Of a stretch of DNA of 18,950 bases, positions 15,371-18,950 are shown piece by piece. The position numbers were made by a program, and so were the translations under genes. The first letter of the stretch is position 1. Each line of letters begins with the position of its first letter. The stretch is from an uncultured bacterium. GTDB lineage: Bacteria > Bacillota > Clostridia > Lachnospirales > Lachnospiraceae. The stretch lies in NCBI GenBank assembly GCA_905216215.1, contig CAJMSZ010000041.1, positions 1 to 18,950 of the forward strand, written 5' to 3'. The notes under the pieces are model-generated. The model had not been told where the DNA came from and ran no database searches. It saw nothing but the letters and a program-made list of their open reading frames with translations.

Positions 15371-15565
15371 ATGAGTGTAAATTTAATTTTTAAAATCGCT
15401 GCTGTGGGAATTCTGGTTTCTGTCCTGAGCCAGGTATTAAAACACAGTGGCAGGGAAGAACAGGCCTTTCTCACTAGTTTTGCAGGTTTACTGCTTGTAT
15501 TATTCTGGATTCTTCCCTATGTTTACGAATTATTTGAAGACATCAGAAGGCTATTTGCACTATAA
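15371..15565 (+). CDS. spoIIIAC: Stage III sporulation protein AC
   Basis: A 64-residue, two-helix membrane protein (helices about 4-22 and 32-55) with the family features KIAAVGILVSVLSQVLKHSG and the acidic end YVYELFEDIRRLF. The size matches SpoIIIAC (about 65-68). The ATG at 15371 follows AAAAGGAAAG; the frame is open upstream to 15305, but that part overlaps spoIIIAB. SpoIIIAC and SpoIIIAD resemble each other and are thought to form the membrane base of the mother-cell channel. Confidence 0.92.
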   Translation: MSVNLIFKIAAVGILVSVLSQVLKHSGREEQAFLTSFAGLLLVLFWILPYVYELFEDIRRLFAL

Positions 15566-15592
15566 GTTGTGGCTCGAAAGGGGAGGACCATC

Positions 15593-15979
15593 ATGTCTAT
15601 CATTCAAATGGCAGGTGTTGGCGTAGTAGGGACCCTGCTGGCACTGCAATTTAAGAACGGGAAAAATGAATATGCCATCTATACGGTTATTGCAGTCAGT
15701 CTGGTACTGTTTTATGGAATGAAGGACAAACTGGAATCAATTCAGGAAACCGTTTCTACAATCAGTAGCATGGTAAATATCAACACAGATTATATATCAA
15801 TTCTATTGAAAATGATTGGAATCACCTATGTGGCTGAATTTGCCACCGGAATCTGTAAAGATGCAGGATATCAGACAATTGCAAATCAGATAGAAATTTT
15901 TACAAAATTAACGATTCTGACCTTCAGCATGCCGGTTCTGGAAGCATTGCTTTTAACAATCAAAGATTTTCTTCAATAG
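15593..15979 (+). CDS. spoIIIAD: Stage III sporulation protein AD
   Basis: A 128-residue polytopic membrane protein (B. subtilis about 133) with about four hydrophobic helices: residues 3-18, 28-45, around 70-90, and 106-123. The first helix pair repeats the SpoIIIAC pattern, and the segment ISILLKMIGITYVAEFATGI is typical of the family. The ATG at 15593 has GGGAGG (15581-15586) at 6 nt; an in-frame GTG at 15569 would place the ribosome site inside the gene and is rejected. The gap to spoIIIAC is 27 bp and to spoIIIAE 13 bp. Confidence 0.93.
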   Translation: MSIIQMAGVGVVGTLLALQFKNGKNEYAIYTVIAVSLVLFYGMKDKLESIQETVSTISSMVNINTDYISILLKMIGITYVAEFATGICKDAGYQTIANQIEIFTKLTILTFSMPVLEALLLTIKDFLQ

Positions 15980-15992
15980 AGGAGGATGCTTC

Positions 15993-17147
15993 ATGAAAAA
16001 AATACTATCTGTTCTGGTATTATGTGTGTTCTTTTGGAGCGCCTCTGTGTTATCCATACATGCAGCAGATACTTCCAATGCTGTGCAGGCAGAGGAAAAA
16101 TGGACAAATTTCTTTCTCGGCAAATCGGATACAGCAGAGATTGACCGTCTGATAGACGAATTATTTCCAAAAAGTAATTTATCTTTCCGAAAAATTGTGG
16201 AAATGCTGGTAAATGAAGAAAGCACCATTCCTGTCAATGAAATTCTGGCATTTTTTACCGAAAAAATTTTTAGTGCGATTCATCAAAATCGAACAGCTGT
16301 CATTTTTCTGGTAATGATGTCTCTGGTATCCGCACTTTTTGCAAATTTTGCAAATGCATTTCACAGTAGACAGGCTGCATCAATTGGATTTTACGTGGTG
16401 TATCTGTTAATGATAACAGTTTGTCTTCGCGCATTCCGGCTTACCTTGGATGGAATGGAGACAAGCATCGGTAATCTGCTTACTTTTATGCAGATATTTT
16501 CACCGCTTTATTTCATCAGTATGGCAATCTCTGTGGGCAGTGTTTCATCAATTGCATTTTATAATCTTGTGATTTTACTAATTTATTTAGTAGAATTAAT
16601 CATTTCAAGAGTGCTGCTTCCTTTTGTACATGTATATCTTACTATGCAGATTCTGAATTTCCTGTCGGAGGACGAGGTATTATCCAAATTTGCCGAGTTT
16701 ATTAAAATGGCGGTGGAATGGTGTCTGAAAGTTCTTTTTGCAGGAATTACAGGAATCAGTCTGGTACAAGGATTATTATCTCCCGCTATTGATACAGTGA
16801 AGCGCAATGCAGTAACAAAGGGAATTGAAATGATTCCCGGTATTGGCGATATTGCAGGAAGTACGGGAGAAATGCTTATGGGAGCCGCCGTGCTTGTGAA
16901 GAATGGAATTGGCGTCGCCGGAGCCCTTATTGTTTTTGCAATCTGTCTTGTCCCCATTCTGAATATGGCTGTAGTTACCTTGTTATATAAGGGCATTGCT
17001 GCATTTATACAACCACTTTCTGAAAAAAGATTTACCGAAACAATCAGTAGTATGGGAGAAGGATATTATCTGTTGCTAAAAATAGAGATTGCAACTGCAT
17101 TGTTATTTCTAATCACCATTGCAGTTGCAGTAAAGGTTGCAAGTTAA
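15993..17147 (+). CDS. spoIIIAE: Stage III sporulation protein AE
   Basis: A 384-residue multi-pass membrane protein and the largest SpoIIIA component (B. subtilis about 399). A signal peptide is evident: MKKILSVLVLCVFFWSASVL, then SIHA with likely cleavage after residue 24 or 25. An extracytoplasmic stretch of about 75 residues follows, then several membrane helices between about 105 and 380. The loop IEMIPGIGDIAGSTGEML (about 285-302) is a strongly conserved family feature. It resembles a permease, and in B. subtilis it is required for the apparatus and for sigma-G activity. ATG 15993 follows GAGGAGG near 15979-15985. Confidence 0.95.
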   Translation: MKKILSVLVLCVFFWSASVLSIHAADTSNAVQAEEKWTNFFLGKSDTAEIDRLIDELFPKSNLSFRKIVEMLVNEESTIPVNEILAFFTEKIFSAIHQNRTAVIFLVMMSLVSALFANFANAFHSRQAASIGFYVVYLLMITVCLRAFRLTLDGMETSIGNLLTFMQIFSPLYFISMAISVGSVSSIAFYNLVILLIYLVELIISRVLLPFVHVYLTMQILNFLSEDEVLSKFAEFIKMAVEWCLKVLFAGITGISLVQGLLSPAIDTVKRNAVTKGIEMIPGIGDIAGSTGEMLMGAAVLVKNGIGVAGALIVFAICLVPILNMAVVTLLYKGIAAFIQPLSEKRFTETISSMGEGYYLLLKIEIATALLFLITIAVAVKVAS

Positions 17148-17161
17148 ATGGGAGGAGTCGT

Positions 17162-17491
17162 GTGTTTGAATATATTTATGACTGGTTATGGAATTTTGTA
17201 TGCTATATGATTCTGATTACTGCCTTGCTTCAGGTACTTCCTGAAAATTCTTATCAGAAATATATCCGTTTTTTTAGCAGCCTGATTCTGGTACTGATTC
17301 TGGCGTCCCCGATTTTTCTAATCCTTGGTATGGATGAAAATTTCAGGCAGATGTATAACAGTGCCGAATACAGACAGATGAAACGGGAGATAGAGGAAAA
17401 GGAGCAATTTATAAAAGAGCAGGAACAAGCATTTTGGAATGAGGCGAATGATTATGAAGATTCTATCGAAATGGATGGCATGGTGGAATGA
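17162..17491 (+). CDS. spoIIIAF: Stage III sporulation protein AF, short form without ring-building domain
   Basis: A 109-residue protein whose N-terminal half matches SpoIIIAF: two membrane helices (about 7-25 and 37-56) with LPENSYQKYIRFFSSLILVL between and within them. A charged helical tail, EIEEKEQFIKEQEQAFWNEA, follows, and the protein ends at 109. B. subtilis SpoIIIAF is about 206 residues and carries a soluble ring-building motif domain after the helices; that domain is missing here. The next gene begins inside this one, so there is no room for a frameshifted remnant. Start is GTG 17162 after GGAGG (17151-17155). Family assignment rests on the helix pair and position. Confidence 0.88.
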   Translation: MFEYIYDWLWNFVCYMILITALLQVLPENSYQKYIRFFSSLILVLILASPIFLILGMDENFRQMYNSAEYRQMKREIEEKEQFIKEQEQAFWNEANDYEDSIEMDGMVE

Positions 17492-18020
17492 GAAAAAAGG
17501 GAAAAAAGAACAGTGGATCATCCTTTTTGTGATTGGTCTCTTGTTGGTTGTCATTGCCATGCCCTCTGGTACACCTTCTAAAGAAAACAATGAAACTACA
17601 CAAAATACAGGAACAAGCCAAAACATTTGGGAGAATACAGGGGATACCGTTGAATTAGAGCGAAAGCTGGAACAGATTCTGGAACAGATGGATGGGGTGG
17701 GAAAAGTATCTGTTATGATTACACTGGCTTCTTCTACAGAAAAGGTTATTGAAAAGGAAGTAGAGAATCGAAATTCCACATCCAGAGAAGATGATACCAC
17801 AGTCACGGAAACTACAGATACATCGGAGTCAGCTGTATATACAGATACAAATGATGGCTCCACTCCTTATGTCAAGCAGGAAATCAGTCCCAAAATACAG
17901 GGAGTTCTTGTGGTAGCGGAAGGCGGAGATAATGCAGTCACTGTACAGAATATCACAGAAGTTGTACAGGCATTATTTAATGTAGACACGCATAAGATTA
18001 GAGTAATGAAACATAATTAG
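17454..18020 (+). CDS. spoIIIAG: Stage III sporulation protein AG
   Basis: A 188-residue single-pass membrane protein of SpoIIIAG type (B. subtilis about 229), which forms a large oligomeric ring between the mother cell and forespore membranes. It shows a basic N terminus, one membrane helix (about 20-37), a Ser/Thr/Asn-rich linker, then a split ring-building domain: LEQILEQMDGVGKVSVMITL, an inserted acidic, Thr-rich segment, and PKIQGVLVVAEGGDN with the closing helix TEVVQALF. I chose ATG 17454, 9 nt after GAGG (17441-17444), which overlaps spoIIIAF by 38 bp. ATGs at 17439, 17448 and 17475 are alternatives. Confidence 0.92.
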   Translation: MKILSKWMAWWNEKKGKKEQWIILFVIGLLLVVIAMPSGTPSKENNETTQNTGTSQNIWENTGDTVELERKLEQILEQMDGVGKVSVMITLASSTEKVIEKEVENRNSTSREDDTTVTETTDTSESAVYTDTNDGSTPYVKQEISPKIQGVLVVAEGGDNAVTVQNITEVVQALFNVDTHKIRVMKHN

Positions 18021-18041
18021 AATAAAAACGGAGGAGAGACA

Positions 18042-18677
18042 GTGAAAAAGCTCTTAAAAAAGAATCAGATCATCATTACTGCACTTGCTGTAATGATTGC
18101 AGCTGCCGGATATCTGAATTATTCGGGAAAATTTACAAAGGAAGCGGACAAAGAGACCTCGGTGGGAGGAGACTTGTCAAATGTAGAACTTCTTGACATT
18201 TCTGAAGAGGATTTAACAGATGCAGATGGAGAAATAGCCCAGCTTGATGAAGGGGAAATTCCAGGTGAAGCAGTACTTACAAGTGGTAATGCAAGCAGTA
18301 TTGTGGCACAGGCCAAAATTAACCGGGAACAAATCCGCGCCAAAAACAAAGAAACACTTCAGGCTATCATTGATGATACTAATTTAGGGGAGAAGCAGAA
18401 GGAAGAAGCTGTACAGAAAATGGTGGCAATGACAGATATTGCAGAAAAAGAAGTAGTCATTGAAAATTTACTTGCAAGCAAAGGATTTTCCGATGCGGTA
18501 GTTAGTCTGACAGAGGATTCGGCAGATGTAATTGTTAACGGTTCTGAATTATCAGAAGCCAAGAGGGCACAGATTGAAGATATCGTAGTGCGTAAGGCAG
18601 ATATCAGTGCTGCCAATATTGTCATCACGCCGATACATAGTCAAAGTCAGGAAACTCAGGAAAATACAGAAAAATGA
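18042..18677 (+). CDS. spoIIIAH: Stage III sporulation protein AH
   Basis: A 211-residue single-pass membrane protein, related to EscJ/PrgK ring proteins, which pairs across the intermembrane space with forespore SpoIIQ. It has a basic N terminus and a membrane helix (about 8-25, QIIITALAVMIAAAGYL). A long acidic linker (about 32-85) follows, then the ring domain from about 95: REQIRAKNKETLQAII, KQKEEAVQKMVAM, and the strands FSDAVVSLTEDSADVIV and ADISAANIVITPI. The length matches B. subtilis (about 218). Start is GTG 18042 after GGAGGAG (18030-18036). It is the last spoIIIA gene; no terminator is visible after it. Confidence 0.94.
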   Translation: MKKLLKKNQIIITALAVMIAAAGYLNYSGKFTKEADKETSVGGDLSNVELLDISEEDLTDADGEIAQLDEGEIPGEAVLTSGNASSIVAQAKINREQIRAKNKETLQAIIDDTNLGEKQKEEAVQKMVAMTDIAEKEVVIENLLASKGFSDAVVSLTEDSADVIVNGSELSEAKRAQIEDIVVRKADISAANIVITPIHSQSQETQENTEK

Positions 18678-18707
18678 TTGCAGACCAGATAGAAACTATG
18701 GTAAACT
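18678..18707 (+). promoter_or_regulatory. Possible promoter of prfC
   Basis: TTGCAG (18678-18683) and TAAACT (18702-18707) are 18 bp apart, with TG at 18699-18700 giving an extended -10. The -10 matches only four of six consensus bases. A housekeeping gene directly after a sporulation operon needs its own promoter, and this is the best candidate in the 72-bp gap. Confidence 0.35.
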
Positions 18708-18749
18708 TAGGGGATGTTAAGAGATAGTAAATAGAAGTAGGAGTAAGTT

Positions 18750-18950
18750 ATGTCGAATTTTACGAATGAAATAAAAAAGAGAAGAACATTTGCAATCATA
18801 TCCCATCCGGATGCAGGTAAAACTACCCTGACAGAAAAATTCCTGTTATATGGAGGAGCCATTAACCAGGCTGGCTCTGTAAAGGGAAAGGCTACTGCAA
18901 AGCACGCCGTTTCTGACTGGATGGAAATTGAAAAGGAACGTGGTATTTCC
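18750..18950 (+). CDS. prfC: Peptide chain release factor 3 (N-terminal fragment)
   Basis: The first 67 codons of a translational GTPase, cut by the window edge. The peptide reads RRTFAIISHPDAGKTTLTEK, with a P-loop of the AHPDAGKTTLTE type, then GSVKGKATAKHAVSDW and MEIEKERGIS, the switch I region specific to RF3 (PrfC); EF-G and LepA differ here. RF3 recycles RF1 and RF2 from the ribosome after peptide release. ATG 18750 follows GTAGGAG near 18737-18743. It lies 72 bp after spoIIIAH on the same strand. Confidence 0.93.
   Translation, partial: MSNFTNEIKKRRTFAIISHPDAGKTTLTEKFLLYGGAINQAGSVKGKATAKHAVSDWMEIEKERGIS

Noticed and set aside
17318..17863. A 181-codon minus-strand open frame opposite spoIIIAF and spoIIIAG.
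   Set aside because: Its Ser/Val-rich sequence is the complement of the SpoIIIAG linker, and spoIIIAG is clearly the real gene.
17454..18020. A frameshifted remnant of the missing SpoIIIAF ring domain.
   Set aside because: This stretch has its own start, membrane helix and the split ring-building domain with inserted segment typical of SpoIIIAG, so it is a separate gene.

Overview
The window reads as a chromosomal core region of a spore-forming Clostridia member, most likely family Lachnospiraceae. The evidence is low-to-moderate GC, strong Shine-Dalgarno sites with several TTG/GTG starts, a complete spoIIIA operon, an RG/N-rich initiation factor IF2, and the gene order rimP-nusA-rnpM-ylxQ-infB-rbfA-nrnA-truB-ribF-rpsO-pnp. 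All genes I can support are on the plus strand. I see no rRNA, tRNA, CRISPR array, insertion sequence or prophage.

Region 1 (1-2645): the 3' end of a type II topoisomerase B subunit (parE/gyrB-like), then a 746-residue A subunit that looks more like topoisomerase IV ParC than GyrA. A hairpin terminator follows at 2617-2645. A strong sigma-A promoter lies just upstream of that terminator, so the terminator also sits inside the leader of the next operon.

Region 2 (2716-10992): a tightly packed translation/transcription operon. It encodes 30S maturation (RimP, RbfA), transcription elongation/termination (NusA), an RNase P modulator (RnpM/YlxR), an L7Ae-like RNA binder (YlxQ), translation initiation (IF2), nanoRNA/pAp turnover (NrnA), tRNA psi55 synthesis (TruB) and FMN/FAD synthesis (RibF). 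The B. subtilis gene ylxP is absent between infB and rbfA, and nrnA lies between rbfA and truB.

Region 3 (10993-13845): rpsO and pnp, each with its own extended -10 promoter and a structured leader. The rpsO leader can fold into a hairpin whose loop pairs with the Shine-Dalgarno sequence (a pseudoknot). The pnp leader can fold into one long imperfect hairpin that could be an RNase III substrate. A terminator separates rpsO from pnp, and two tandem terminators close pnp.

Region 4 (13846-18677): the eight-gene spoIIIA operon (AA to AH). It encodes the mother-cell half of the feeding-tube/channel apparatus of engulfment: an ATPase, a GspF-like platform protein, polytopic membrane proteins and ring-forming proteins. 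SpoIIIAF is unusually short and lacks the soluble ring-building domain of the B. subtilis protein.

Region 5 (18678-18950): a short gap with a possible weak promoter, then the first 67 codons of prfC (release factor 3), cut by the window edge.

The protein-coding content is ordinary. The most interesting signals are the three leader RNAs before rimP-nusA, rpsO and pnp, each of which suggests autoregulation, the repeat-built disordered domain of IF2, and the short SpoIIIAF. All structures were folded by eye.
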